Shown here in pieces: positions 1 to 8,080 of a stretch of 36,372 bases of DNA. The position numbers and the translations under genes are program-made. Source of the DNA: DATFKA01 sp042095835 (GTDB lineage: Bacteria > Bacteroidota > Bacteroidia > Chitinophagales > Saprospiraceae); NCBI GenBank assembly GCA_042095835.1, contig JBELML010000055.1:1-36372 (forward strand), written 5' to 3'. Below the pieces are notes generated by a model. It saw only the letters and a program-made list of their open reading frames with translations. It was not told the DNA's origin and ran no database searches. Numbering within the stretch: the stretch's first letter is position 1; every line of letters begins with the position of its first letter.

Positions 1-126
1 CTTTTCCAGAAAAGGAAGTGGGCTCAAATTGTTGAGTTGTCTTTTGAGGATATCCCATCTTTTGATATCGCAGGCATTATCATTTTCCATAGGCAAAATA
101 TTGATCGCGAGAATTTTGGTTTCTAA
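1..126 (+). CDS. C-terminal end of an unidentified protein (partial)
   Basis: Frame 1 is open from the window edge to a TAA at 124-126 and encodes the last 41 residues of a protein whose start lies outside the window. The visible peptide is mixed hydrophobic and charged (it contains FEDIPSFDIAGIIIFHR) and has no motif I can assign. It is supported as coding by the open frame up to the edge and by a 9 bp AT-rich inverted repeat just after the stop. I do not recognise the family. Confidence 0.5.
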   Translation, partial: LFQKRKWAQIVELSFEDIPSFDIAGIIIFHRQNIDRENFGF

Positions 127-131
127 TTTAA

Positions 132-154
132 ACTTTATTTATGACAAATAAAGT
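132..154 (+). terminator. AT-rich hairpin after the partial gene
   Basis: ACTTTATTT (132-140) is perfectly complementary to AAATAAAGT (146-154) across a 5-base loop. It begins five bases after the stop of the partial gene. There is no clear T-run after it and the stem has little GC, so it may be a weak terminator or an operator-like palindrome in the leader of the following lrp-family gene. The rest of 155-385 holds AT-rich sequence in which I see no exact TAnnTTTG promoter and no gene. Confidence 0.3.
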
Positions 155-385
155 CTGTAACTGGTTGAATCTAAATTTCCCATACGGAAAGAAGTAAATT
201 TTACCAGTACAAGGATAAGTATAGACTTCTTCTACAATTTTTTCATTTTCAGGGATAAAAATCCTAATTTTATTGAATCAAGCAAATAAATACAGTTTTA
301 ACACCAAGTAAAAACCATATCAAAACTTGTTTGATAATAGAGAATAGATAGGATACTGATACACCAACTTTAGGGCTAATAGGAT

Positions 386-847
386 ATGAAACAATTGGAT
401 AATATTGATCGGCAGATCCTACATCTGCTGCAGCTAAATGCAAAAGCTACCATCAAAGAGATTGCCACGGCGATGGGTATGACAACTACGCCTGTCTACG
501 AACGCATCAAACGCATGGAAGAAGCTGGTTTTATCCGCAACTATGTAGCCTTATTAGACAAAGCTAAGCTTGGCCTCGGTTTGGTAGTATTCTGCAAAAC
601 TACCCTGAAAGATCACAGTATGGATGCACTCCAAGCCTTTGAATCGGAAGTCAAAACCTTCAAAGAAGTTATCGAATGCTACCATATTGCAGGTAATTTC
701 GACTATCTCCTTAAAATTATTCTGCCCGATATGGATGCCTACCAACGCTTCATGGTCGAAAAACTGACCGTACTACCCAATATCAAAAAGGTACAAAGCT
801 CCTTCGTGATGTCTGAAGTGAAGAACGCTACTCAGCTTCATTTTTAA
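386..847 (+). CDS. Lrp/AsnC family transcriptional regulator
   Basis: A 153-residue DNA-binding regulator of the feast/famine (Lrp/AsnC) type, usual length for the family. Residues about 4-60 form the AsnC-type winged helix-turn-helix (LDNIDRQILHLLQLNAK, then KEIATAMGMTTTPVYERIKR as the recognition helix region), and residues about 65-145 fit the RAM effector-binding/oligomerisation domain (the segment around ECYHIAGNFDYLLKI is typical). Members sense amino acids or related small molecules and form dimers to octamers; the ligand cannot be read from sequence. It is a single-gene unit with its own 259-base upstream region and is convergent, four bases apart, with the glycosyltransferase gene. 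The target genes are unknown; the family often autoregulates. Confidence 0.93.
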   Translation: MKQLDNIDRQILHLLQLNAKATIKEIATAMGMTTTPVYERIKRMEEAGFIRNYVALLDKAKLGLGLVVFCKTTLKDHSMDALQAFESEVKTFKEVIECYHIAGNFDYLLKIILPDMDAYQRFMVEKLTVLPNIKKVQSSFVMSEVKNATQLHF

Positions 848-851
848 AAGT

Positions 852-2315
852 CTAGTCTTTCTTAAAAAGATACAACATTTTTTTATCCCACACTTCGTAG
901 CTTTTCAAAGGGTTGCCCACCAAGGTATCAGTAGATAAATAGTAGTAACCCGATTGTAGCCTCTGATGAAAAGGTAATATCTCCTCCCGCGCTTGTTGTA
1001 TACGGTATGGAATTTGGTAGGGCATATACATGGGTATGAAGATCGTGTCTTGCAGTAGGGCGACCGAACCTATCGATGGATTGACCAGTATGGTATCTGC
1101 TCGACAACAAGTAGCTAAGGGACGGCCTTCTGCCGCTTGCAAAGCATCTGTGCTGATTTGGCTATACAATTGAATATTTCCCATTGTCTTTTGCTGATAA
1201 GCCATGACCGTGTAGTTGTACACTATGCGTAAGCTTACTAGTAGGACGATGGTCAGGAGTAGATACCTGGGTTTGAGGAATGGTTTTTTCAGGTAGAGAT
1301 AGGCTAGAGGCGTAAGGAAAAAAGGCGCAAAAACGTATAAATAACGGTTGCGACTACCTGGCGATATCCAGTACAGCCAAATATTCGAGAGGAAGAATAA
1401 TAGACAAAAAACTAGAAAAGGATTCGACTTTATCCACCTGCGATTGTCTTTTTTATAAAAAAGGAGTAGTAGTAAAGACCAAGGCAAATGGTCGACTAGG
1501 AATTGCAGCGGAAAGTCGAGTAGTTGTTTTAGGATATCTAAAAAGCGCCCCTCAGCTGCTGATTTTTGCGAAGCTTCCTCCAATAAATTGAAGAGGTATA
1601 GAGGCCCATTTCCGTATTGTAAATGATAGCTGTAGAAATAGCCAGCAATGGGTAAAATGCCCATAATGCCACCGACAATATGCTGCCAAGAGAACAACCA
1701 TCTCCATTTTTTATAATAAAAGGCTAAAGCCAAAAAGGTCAGCCCTTGGTAGGCAATAGAAGGCAATCCTTTAGTCAGAAAACCAAGAGAAAGCAGTAGG
1801 TAGGACAGCAGAAATAGTCTAAACCACTGCGCCCAATGGAAATAGAAATAAATGCAAATCACCTGTACGTAGACAATCGCCGCGTAAAATAAATCTAGCT
1901 CCCCAGCCAAAACCGTAGCGAAGAATAGAAAATGAGCTGCACTAAATAAAAATGCGGTTGACCAGCGGGCAGTAGGCTCGTCTACCTGATATTTGGTGAA
2001 CTGATAATGCACCCAACCCATGCCAAGGAAGGCTAGGAGAGAGGGGAGACGGACTACCCAATCGGCAGTGCCAAATATCTTGAAAAAAAAGGCCACCACC
2101 CAATTGAAAACAGGTGGTTTGTTGTAGTAGGGCCAAGCTTGAATACTTGGTTGCCAATAGTTGCCACTGTAGATCATCTCCCAAGCTACTAAAGCTCGTC
2201 GGGGCTCCTCTCCTCGCAGATCCATAATATCTAAAGCGCCAAAAAGACCAATGATGAGCAAAGCATAAAAGGCATACCAGAGATATTGATCGACTTTATT
2301 GTGTGGCTGCATCAT
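852..2315 (-). CDS. ArnT/PMT-like membrane glycosyltransferase (GT39/GT83 type)
   Basis: A 487-residue polytopic membrane protein with about 11-12 hydrophobic segments. After the first membrane segment (about residues 14-30) it has the loop signature of dolichyl/undecaprenyl-phosphate sugar transferases: DLRGEEPRRALVAWEM followed by the YYNKPPVFNW motif (about 65-74), equivalent to the acidic-R and KPP motifs of ArnT. Family members move a sugar from a polyprenyl-phosphate carrier to lipid A, protein or other acceptors on the periplasmic face. The substrate here is unknown; no arn genes are nearby. The C-terminal third is a small periplasmic domain with a Cys pair (ATCCRAD). The start codon lies immediately before the stop of the upstream SulP gene, so the two are probably co-transcribed. 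Confidence 0.88.
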   Translation of the reverse strand: MMQPHNKVDQYLWYAFYALLIIGLFGALDIMDLRGEEPRRALVAWEMIYSGNYWQPSIQAWPYYNKPPVFNWVVAFFFKIFGTADWVVRLPSLLAFLGMGWVHYQFTKYQVDEPTARWSTAFLFSAAHFLFFATVLAGELDLFYAAIVYVQVICIYFYFHWAQWFRLFLLSYLLLSLGFLTKGLPSIAYQGLTFLALAFYYKKWRWLFSWQHIVGGIMGILPIAGYFYSYHLQYGNGPLYLFNLLEEASQKSAAEGRFLDILKQLLDFPLQFLVDHLPWSLLLLLFYKKDNRRWIKSNPFLVFCLLFFLSNIWLYWISPGSRNRYLYVFAPFFLTPLAYLYLKKPFLKPRYLLLTIVLLVSLRIVYNYTVMAYQQKTMGNIQLYSQISTDALQAAEGRPLATCCRADTILVNPSIGSVALLQDTIFIPMYMPYQIPYRIQQAREEILPFHQRLQSGYYYLSTDTLVGNPLKSYEVWDKKMLYLFKKD

Positions 2316-4073
2316 CTATTTTCCTTTTGCCTTTTTTCTTTTAGATTTCATTTTCTGATGCAGGATAGCGGAGGCATTTTGCTTTTCTATTTGCTCTTTT
2401 TTAATCGTATAAGCCTGGATCGCATCTGAGACAGAAAGGAAGCATTTTTCTACACCAATTCGGTTGATGAGGCCATGCCTAGTGATGGTGTCTCGTACCG
2501 GACCAATCGGACGAGCAAGGTAAAATCCGATTTGCTTGCGCTCAAGGTACCCGATAAAGTCTTCTAGCGCATGAATGCCTGTAGAATCAATATCGTGGAT
2601 ATTAGAGGCATCGAGAATGAATAGATGGAGTCCCTTGCCCGCGGCATCAACCAAGTTCTCCATCTGATTGGTGAAAAAGGCGGCATTCCCAAAGTACAAC
2701 TGTGCATCGAAGCGCACGGTCAGGATTTCATTATCAAGTATAGCTTCACTAAAGCGATTAATATTGCGGTAGTGATCGGTATTAGGTAGCCGCCCGAGAA
2801 TGGCATAGTGGGGTTTGCCATTTTGGTAAACCATGATTCCAATCGAAAGCAGAAGACCAATTAGGACACCACTTTGGATGCCGAGTATTAAAGTAGCTAA
2901 AAAGGTAACCAGCAGGGTATAGAAATCCCTTCTGTCCGTTTTGTATAAATGCTTGGCTTCTTTATAGTTGATCAACCCAATCACTGATACCATAATGATG
3001 GAAGCCAAGATGGCTTTAGGTAAGTAGTAAAATAGTGGAGTGAGGAATAGTAAGGTAATCCCAATCATTAGGGCGGCGATGATCGAGGAAAGACCTGTTT
3101 TGGCGCCCGCCTCATTGTTGATAGCAGATCGTGTAAAGCTTCCTGTTGTAGGAAAGGCTTGGAAGAAAGCGCCACCTAATTTTGTCATTCCTAAGGCGAT
3201 CAGTTCCTGGTTGGGATCAATTTTATACGTCTTGTGTTTGGCTGCAATCGTATTAGATATGGCAATCGATTCGATAAAACTAATGACACAGATGGTGACG
3301 GCCAGAGGTAAGATTTGTTGTAAATCTGTCATGCTCAAACTTGGCACCTCAAAAGAGGGGAGCCCTTCAGGAACAAGACCCAAAATGGCCACACCTTGTT
3401 GGTCAAGTTGCACCTGTTGAACCAAGACCACTCCGATAATGGTTGCAATCAATGCCGAAGGAATGGCTCGGCTAATACGTCTGAGTAATAACATCAAGAT
3501 GATGCCTCCTAAACCAATCGAAAAAGTTAGTAAATGTATCTGGCTAATCTGCTCAAAAAGCTGGATCAGGACTTTATGGATTTGGTTACTGCGCTCCATA
3601 TTCAGTCCAAAGAGATTGTTGAGTTGACTTAAACCAATAATAAAGGCAGCGGCCGAAGTAAACCCAGAAATCACAGGGTGGGCTAAGAAATTGATCAAAA
3701 AGCCCAATTTAGAAAAGCCTAGGATGAGTTGAATAATCCCAGCTAATAAGGCTGTAGCGATAGCGAGTTGTAAAAATTTAGAGGTACCCGGCGTAGCAAA
3801 CTCACTAACGCCCGTTAAGACTAGAAGTGATACCAGGGCTACCGGACCAACCGAAAGCTGCCTTGAAGTCCCGAAAAAGGCATATAATAACAAAGGCACG
3901 ATCCCGGCATATAGACCATAAATAGGCTCTACTCCCGCTAGAAGTCCATAAGCCATTCCTTGCGGGATTAGCATGACGGCAACGGTAAGACCTGCCAAAA
4001 GATCGAACTTCAGGTCTTTGCCTTTATATTGAGGAAGCCATTGGAGTATTGGTAAGAAATTCCGTATACGCAT
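2316..4073 (-). CDS. SulP family inorganic anion transporter with STAS domain
   Basis: A roughly 585-residue SLC26/SulP permease. The N-terminal part carries the family signature (GLTVAVMLIPQGMAYGLLAG, then PIYGLYAGIVPLLLY) and about 12-14 membrane segments; the C-terminal part is a cytoplasmic STAS domain (about residues 440-560, with the ILDASNIHDIDSTGIHAL motif), ending in a Lys-rich tail. SulP proteins carry sulfate, bicarbonate or other anions, often coupled to Na+ or H+; which ion is moved here cannot be told. I prefer the ATG at 4071-4073 because the homologous N terminus (NFLPILQWLPQYKGKDLK) begins there; a GTG at 4101-4103 would add ten residues. It is followed directly by the ArnT-like gene, and the msrA stop lies upstream on the same strand. 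Confidence 0.93.
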   Translation of the reverse strand: MRIRNFLPILQWLPQYKGKDLKFDLLAGLTVAVMLIPQGMAYGLLAGVEPIYGLYAGIVPLLLYAFFGTSRQLSVGPVALVSLLVLTGVSEFATPGTSKFLQLAIATALLAGIIQLILGFSKLGFLINFLAHPVISGFTSAAAFIIGLSQLNNLFGLNMERSNQIHKVLIQLFEQISQIHLLTFSIGLGGIILMLLLRRISRAIPSALIATIIGVVLVQQVQLDQQGVAILGLVPEGLPSFEVPSLSMTDLQQILPLAVTICVISFIESIAISNTIAAKHKTYKIDPNQELIALGMTKLGGAFFQAFPTTGSFTRSAINNEAGAKTGLSSIIAALMIGITLLFLTPLFYYLPKAILASIIMVSVIGLINYKEAKHLYKTDRRDFYTLLVTFLATLILGIQSGVLIGLLLSIGIMVYQNGKPHYAILGRLPNTDHYRNINRFSEAILDNEILTVRFDAQLYFGNAAFFTNQMENLVDAAGKGLHLFILDASNIHDIDSTGIHALEDFIGYLERKQIGFYLARPIGPVRDTITRHGLINRIGVEKCFLSVSDAIQAYTIKKEQIEKQNASAILHQKMKSKRKKAKGK

Positions 4074-4140
4074 GCTAGTAGCTAATGATTTATAAGCGAC
4101 CACAAGGTAGCGTTAATATCAATGAAACGCTCATAGATGC

Positions 4141-4617
4141 TTATGAAAATCGTTCGGTGAACCGATCCTTAGGTTGCATTCCTCGGCTATCGCAGTACTT
4201 TTGGTGTCTGGCCTCTGCTGGCCAAAATGTACTGGCAGGCTCCAAGCTTGTAGCTACCGGATAACCATTGTCCTGTAGCTGTTGAATCAACTGCTTGGCA
4301 ATAGCTTTTTGCTCCTCATCTTGGTAGAATATTGCAGATCGATACTGACCACCTTTGTCGCTGCGGTCAATCGTAGGGTCATGGAATTGAAAGAAATACT
4401 TAGCTAAAGACTCAAAGCTGGTTTGCTCAGGATCGTAGCTGACCTCAACAGCTTCGGCATGACCTGTATCTTTTTTGCAGACCTCTTTATAGCTTGGATG
4501 ATCCTTTTGGCCACCGGTGAATCCTACGCGTGTGGCCAAGACGCCAGGCTGCTGTTGGAAAAAATACTCTTTACTCCAAAAGCAGCCAGCGGCGAAGACG
4601 GCTACTGCGCTTTTTTT
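4141..4617 (-). CDS. msrA: Peptide-methionine (S)-S-oxide reductase MsrA domain, frame-shifted from msrB and lacking its own start
   Basis: This open frame encodes a full MsrA domain: GCFW with the catalytic Cys is at about 4576-4587, followed by VGFTGG, the GHAEAVEV motif and QYRSAIFY, and a near C-terminal KYCDSRG that supplies a resolving Cys. The frame is closed by TAA at 4618-4620, and between that stop and GCFW there is no ATG, GTG or TTG. The first ATG in frame (4537-4539) lies after GCFW, so starting there would delete the catalytic site. The N-terminal part overlaps the end of msrB in another frame. The likely product is therefore the C-terminal half of an MsrB-MsrA fusion reached by a -1 shift at the A9 run. 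It reduces the S-epimer of methionine sulfoxide, complementing MsrB. Confidence 0.85.
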   Translation of the reverse strand, partial: KKSAVAVFAAGCFWSKEYFFQQQPGVLATRVGFTGGQKDHPSYKEVCKKDTGHAEAVEVSYDPEQTSFESLAKYFFQFHDPTIDRSDKGGQYRSAIFYQDEEQKAIAKQLIQQLQDNGYPVATSLEPASTFWPAEARHQKYCDSRGMQPKDRFTERFS

Positions 4618-5015
4618 TTATCGTGATCCATCTTTTCCCATTCCTCTCGCGGGATAAATTTCATAGATAAAGAATTGACACAATGGCGCGTATTTTTTGC
4701 GGTGAACCGCTCTCCATTAAAGACATGGCCCAGGTGACCACCACAGTTGTTACATAGTATTTCGATGCGGCGACCATCTGCATCTACCTCTCTTTTTACG
4801 GCACCAGGCACCTCGTCGTCAAAACTTGGCCATCCACAACCCGATTCAAATTTGTCTTCAGAGTCATAAAGTGGCGATTCACATCGACGGCAAATATACA
4901 TGCCAGGCGCTTTATTGAGATTGTACTCGTTCATGAAAGGACGCTCTGTCCCTTTATTTACAATCACATACGCTTCTTCTGGAGAAAGTGTATTCCAATC
5001 TTTTTGATCCTTCAT
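4602..5015 (-). CDS. msrB: Peptide-methionine (R)-S-oxide reductase MsrB (N-terminal half of a B/A pair)
   Basis: A 137-residue MsrB reducing methionine-R-sulfoxide with thioredoxin. Visible are the two zinc-binding CxxC pairs (CRRC near residue 43 and CNNC near residue 88), the GCGWPSF motif, and the catalytic Cys in RHCVNS near residue 113. The domain ends at about residue 125 (SMKFIPREEW); the last residues (DHDKKKAQ) are a linker that runs into nine consecutive A bases and then a TAG. In bifunctional B/A proteins of Bacteroidota the MsrA domain follows in frame at this point; here it follows in the -1 frame. The ATG start at 5013-5015 gives the normal N terminus. Alone, the product would still be a complete MsrB. 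Confidence 0.93.
   Translation of the reverse strand: MKDQKDWNTLSPEEAYVIVNKGTERPFMNEYNLNKAPGMYICRRCESPLYDSEDKFESGCGWPSFDDEVPGAVKREVDADGRRIEILCNNCGGHLGHVFNGERFTAKNTRHCVNSLSMKFIPREEWEKMDHDKKKAQ
4611..4619 (-). other. A9 slippage run joining msrB to msrA
   Basis: On the minus strand the msrB codons read GAT AAA AAA AAA GCG CAG TAG. Tandem slippage of two tRNA-Lys by one base back (A AAA AAA), or addition of one A during transcription, gives AGC GCA GTA GCC and continues into the MsrA domain with GCFW 11 codons later. The same effect would come from a sequencing undercount of one base in the run. The site fits the X XXY YYZ rule for -1 frameshifting. I do not see an obvious strong stimulatory hairpin just after it. 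Confidence 0.6.
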
Positions 5016-5036
5016 GGTTTTATTTGTGAATGATGA

Positions 5037-5060
5037 CCGCCTTCGCTGAAGCTTCGGCGG
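5037..5060. other. GC-rich palindromic stretch in the msrB upstream region
   Basis: CCGCC (5037-5041) pairs with GGCGG (5056-5060), and the interior GCTGAAGCTTCGGC is itself nearly self-complementary. It starts 22 bases upstream of the msrB ATG and would fold as a short hairpin in the msrB leader RNA. It could be a regulatory hairpin or a terminator remnant; nothing more can be said from sequence. Confidence 0.3.
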
Positions 5061-5172
5061 AGAAAAATGTTTGAATGAGCCAAGGAGTCAATGTCAAATA
5101 AATAAATGGCTTATGGTACTAAAACATTTAATTCTCGCAGTGGTTGTAATATTAATCCTTATCTTTTAGTTG

Positions 5173-5330
5173 AAGTTGTCTAAGGTTTTCTGTTGCAGGC
5201 GAGAAAACAGTATTTTAAGGCTAATCGAGGCAAAAAACGTAAGCTATGCATCGCATAGCTGAGGCTTTTTAACGATGAGTAGCCTTAAAAGATGTTTTTG
5301 ATAGCCCAACAAGGAAACTTTAAACAGCTT
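5173..5330. repeat. About 158 bp imperfect palindromic element, copy 1
   Basis: Most of the 5016-5363 intergenic region is one long inverted repeat. From the centre outward: AGCTATGC/GCATAGCT around a 3-base loop (5242-5260); AAAAA/TTTTT; the perfect 11 bp pair TTTTAAGGCTA (5212-5222) and TAGCCTTAAAA (5280-5290); then GGC/GCC and GTTG/CAAC; and finally AAGTTGT (5173-5179) against ACAGCTT (5324-5330). TTTAGT lies on both sides (5165-5170 and 5333-5338), a possible target duplication. It sits between the divergent msrB and coiled-coil genes. It shares its core (GGCAAAAAACGTA and GAGGCTTTTTAACG) with the element at 33851-34009, and its right arm with the partial one at 36306-36372. No coding capacity is visible. 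Confidence 0.8.
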
Positions 5331-5363
5331 CGTTTAGTAAAAACTTAACTCATTAGCCATCCT

Positions 5364-6281
5364 ATGGGGATAAAAAAAGAACTTAAAAAAGCAGTAGAGG
5401 AATTTGAAAGAGCTAAACTCGCAAAAAATCACCTCGATAAAATCATACCCCGTATTGAAGATACCAAAATAGCCTTGGCTAGACTCGAAAAAGCATTGGA
5501 TAAAACGAATGACCAGATACAGGCGATTACCTCCTTTTCGCTTAATGAATTATTTACCAGCTCCCTCATTGATAAAGACAAACAGCTAGAACAAGAACGC
5601 CAAAAGTACCTCGAAACTGCCTTGCAATATCGTGCTTTCCATCAATCGCTGAAATTGTTGGAATTTGAAAGAGATGTGTTGATCAGTAAGGTTGCGCGTT
5701 TGAAAGATTTGGAGTCGAACCTGAATATCCTCTCGCGCTCGCGCGAGCAATTGTTAGATGACTCCGACATAACACTCAAGAAAGCCATTGCCCGCTTGGA
5801 CAAAAAGATTGTCGCCCAGATTAGGGCCAAAGCGAAAATAGAAGAAGCTAAGAAGAATGCTTATAAAACCATTGAGTATATCTATCGGATTCTAGACCTC
5901 TTCGAAGCGATGGGCGGTTGGGGGTTTCTCTCGAATCGGCGAGATGATTCTTATAGTATCGATCAAGCAGAAGCGTATATCGGGAAAGTAAAACAGGTGC
6001 TTATTACCTTGGAAGATGAGCTAGAAGCTATCAATGCGCTTTCTGGCAAGAATCAATTCGATTTGCATATTGCAAGCGATTTTTCTAGCATCTATATTGA
6101 TAACCTCATCCTCGACTGGGTGGTCAGTGGCAAAATCAAACACGCCGAAGATGCTCTAGATAAAGTAAAGGATCGAATAGAGTTAATCTTACAACAATTA
6201 AAGGTCGTTGGCTACGCAACCCAGGATCAAATACTCGCCTTAGAAGAAGGGAAAAAGCGGTTGTTGATTACCATAAACTAA
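5364..6281 (+). CDS. Coiled-coil protein of unknown function
   Basis: A 305-residue soluble protein rich in Lys, Glu, Leu, Ile and Ala, with heptad-like patterns from residue 1 to about 175 (KKELKKAVEEFERAKLAKNH, later LARLEKALDKTNDQ and IVAQIRAKAKIEEAKKNAY). There is no signal peptide or membrane segment. A short less helical, glycine- and aromatic-containing segment around residues 185-205 (MGGWGFLSNRRDDSYSIDQA) separates it from a second helical part (about 210-305). I do not recognise a family; it could be a structural or scaffold protein, and PspA- or tubular-type coiled coils are only a loose resemblance. The ATG at 5364 is the first in frame. Its TAA overlaps the TAG of the convergent DCC gene by sharing CTAA. 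Confidence 0.75.
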   Translation: MGIKKELKKAVEEFERAKLAKNHLDKIIPRIEDTKIALARLEKALDKTNDQIQAITSFSLNELFTSSLIDKDKQLEQERQKYLETALQYRAFHQSLKLLEFERDVLISKVARLKDLESNLNILSRSREQLLDDSDITLKKAIARLDKKIVAQIRAKAKIEEAKKNAYKTIEYIYRILDLFEAMGGWGFLSNRRDDSYSIDQAEAYIGKVKQVLITLEDELEAINALSGKNQFDLHIASDFSSIYIDNLILDWVVSGKIKHAEDALDKVKDRIELILQQLKVVGYATQDQILALEEGKKRLLITIN

Positions 6282-6679
6282 TCCAAAAAGCGACTTCGCA
6301 AATCTGGAGTAGGGATCATGCACTGATCTTTTTTACCAAACCACTTATATCGGTTTGCTGCAACCCAATCGTAGATACCATCCCTGATGAATCTAGGTAC
6401 CCACCAAAAAGCATATAAAAGACGCCAGGCTCCTCCGAGTAAATGGGCTGTTTTGAGTACCGCATCAGAATGGGAATAGAAGCGATCATTGTGATAAAGC
6501 ACCACTGACTTGAGATGCTGATCCGATAAAGGAGATTGATGCAATAAGTCTGCCGCTGCTTTAGATTGTAAAGAAGCAAAACGAAAAATGCCCTTTTTGT
6601 CTGCTCTAATCACCCTCTGGACCGAAGCATCACAAAGGTTACAAACGCCATCAAAAAGTAGAATCGGACCTTTATTCAA
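6278..6679 (-). CDS. DCC family (DUF393/YuxK-like) thiol-disulfide oxidoreductase
   Basis: A 133-residue protein with the defining N-terminal DGVCNLCDASV motif (residues 10-20), a CxxC in a thioredoxin-like fold, and the later conserved SDAVL and W-rich region (LLGGAWRLLYAFWWVPRFIRD). Members are thought to be thiol-disulfide oxidoreductases, though substrates are not established. The reading frame has no ATG before the motif: an in-frame TAA lies five codons upstream of the best start, which is TTG at 6677-6679, giving NKGPILLFDGVCNLC as expected for the family. It is convergent with and overlaps the coiled-coil gene by four bases at the stop codons, and is followed upstream by the 59-base gap to the TolC gene. 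Confidence 0.88.
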   Translation of the reverse strand: MNKGPILLFDGVCNLCDASVQRVIRADKKGIFRFASLQSKAAADLLHQSPLSDQHLKSVVLYHNDRFYSHSDAVLKTAHLLGGAWRLLYAFWWVPRFIRDGIYDWVAANRYKWFGKKDQCMIPTPDLRSRFLD

Positions 6680-6738
6680 TGATGTATTTATTTAGTCAAT
6701 GTGTAAAACTCCACAACTCCAGCACCCCAAAACACTCC

Positions 6739-8079
6739 CTACCTAACCAAACCACCAGTAAGGCGAATAAGTTCTGTCTCTGTAGACTTGAGGTTGAAGA
6801 TGGCCGCTAGCCTGGACTGCTCCGCATTGATAAAAGCCAATTGTACTGCCCGATAATCAAAAGAGTTGATCAATCCTCCTTTGAATCGTTCCTCGGCGAT
6901 ACCTATATTTTGGCGGGCATTGGTGACTAACTCCTCCGTGAGGGTGACTACTCTTTTCTGGTTGAGATAAGTTGCGTAGGTGTTTTGTAATTGTAGATTA
7001 AGATTGCGCTTGAGATCATCGATTGTATACTGCGTATTAATCTCTTGGAGTTTAGCCGTTTGGAGATTTTTATTACGCACTCCCCAATCTAAGATCCGAT
7101 AACTTGCCGTGACATTGATCCCAAAATTAAGGGTCTTGGCGATGACCGCATCAATAGATGCAGATTCTCCTTGCAAGGTGGTACCCTCACCATTAGATAG
7201 GTTCCAGTTGTAGCTTCCGGAGCCCCCTACGGTCACTCTTGGGTAGTTGCCCGTCTCTTGTAGCTGGGTGTTTAGATTGGCCAATTCACGGCTGACAAAA
7301 GCATTTTGGAGATTACGGTTATTGGCTAGTAAGCGCTCCTGTAAAGCGGGCAGGTCATATTGCTCTAGGGGCACTTGCAGCGGATCCGTCAAGGTGTACC
7401 TTTGGTTGAGGTTTTCTACATTCATAGCTTGATTGAGCGTGCGCAGGGCATTCTCTAGATTCGTCTCCTGAAGGATATAATTCGTAGAATCGTTTAAAAA
7501 AGCATCTTTACTCTGTATCTCATCAAATTTTCCTGCTTGACCGAATTCTTTCCGGACTTCTTGGTAGCGTACACGATCTCTCGAAAGCTCCAGAACTTCT
7601 CCAAATACTTGCAGTTGTTCTTGTTGTAGCAAGGCTTGATTATAGGACAAAATGATATTCTGGATGGTGTTTTCTACAGCGATAGCGACATTGCCTTGCT
7701 CTAGGATTTCGGTTTGTTCTAGCTGTTGTTTGGTGACACGGACTCTATACCCATCAAAGAGAACGAGGTTGGCACTCATAGAAGGGGTAAGACCATAGCT
7801 GAAAGAATTCAATTCCGTAAAGAAGGAAACTGGATTCTGGATGTTGGTGTAACCATTATTATTCGAAAGGTTAACATCTAGAGTTGGGTACTTTCCGGCG
7901 ATAGCCCAGTCGTTTCTATTTTGGGCGATGGCTAAATCAGTTTCTTCAATTTTGATGGTAAAACTGTTATCCAAACCTTGTTTTATAGCTTGCTCCAAAG
8001 AAAGTGGGGCTTGTGCGCTCAAATGAGCACTAGTCGCGGTGAATAATAGCGCCCAGAACAGGCGAGTGATTTGGTTCAT
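6739..8079 (-). CDS. TolC family outer membrane efflux protein
   Basis: About 446 residues. The N terminus is a signal peptide (NQITRLFWALLFTATSAHLSAQ) followed by the OEP-type start APLSLEQAIKQGL. Two internal repeats, each with long helices for the periplasmic tunnel and short strands for the outer membrane barrel, are visible; the second contains the typical ERFKGGLINSFDYRAVQLAF segment. It should form the trimeric outer membrane channel for the RND pump and adaptor encoded upstream. I chose the ATG at 8077-8079, one base from the GtrA stop; the frame stays open upstream to 8178 but those residues overlap gtrA and precede the signal peptide. It is the last gene of the efflux transcription unit. 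Confidence 0.93.
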   Translation of the reverse strand: MNQITRLFWALLFTATSAHLSAQAPLSLEQAIKQGLDNSFTIKIEETDLAIAQNRNDWAIAGKYPTLDVNLSNNNGYTNIQNPVSFFTELNSFSYGLTPSMSANLVLFDGYRVRVTKQQLEQTEILEQGNVAIAVENTIQNIILSYNQALLQQEQLQVFGEVLELSRDRVRYQEVRKEFGQAGKFDEIQSKDAFLNDSTNYILQETNLENALRTLNQAMNVENLNQRYTLTDPLQVPLEQYDLPALQERLLANNRNLQNAFVSRELANLNTQLQETGNYPRVTVGGSGSYNWNLSNGEGTTLQGESASIDAVIAKTLNFGINVTASYRILDWGVRNKNLQTAKLQEINTQYTIDDLKRNLNLQLQNTYATYLNQKRVVTLTEELVTNARQNIGIAEERFKGGLINSFDYRAVQLAFINAEQSRLAAIFNLKSTETELIRLTGGLVR

Positions 8080-8080
8080 T

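Noticed and set aside
4109..4131. AGCGTT-N11-AACGCT after msrA as a terminator
   Set aside because: The stem is only six base pairs with a wide loop and no T-run; support is too weak to list as a feature.
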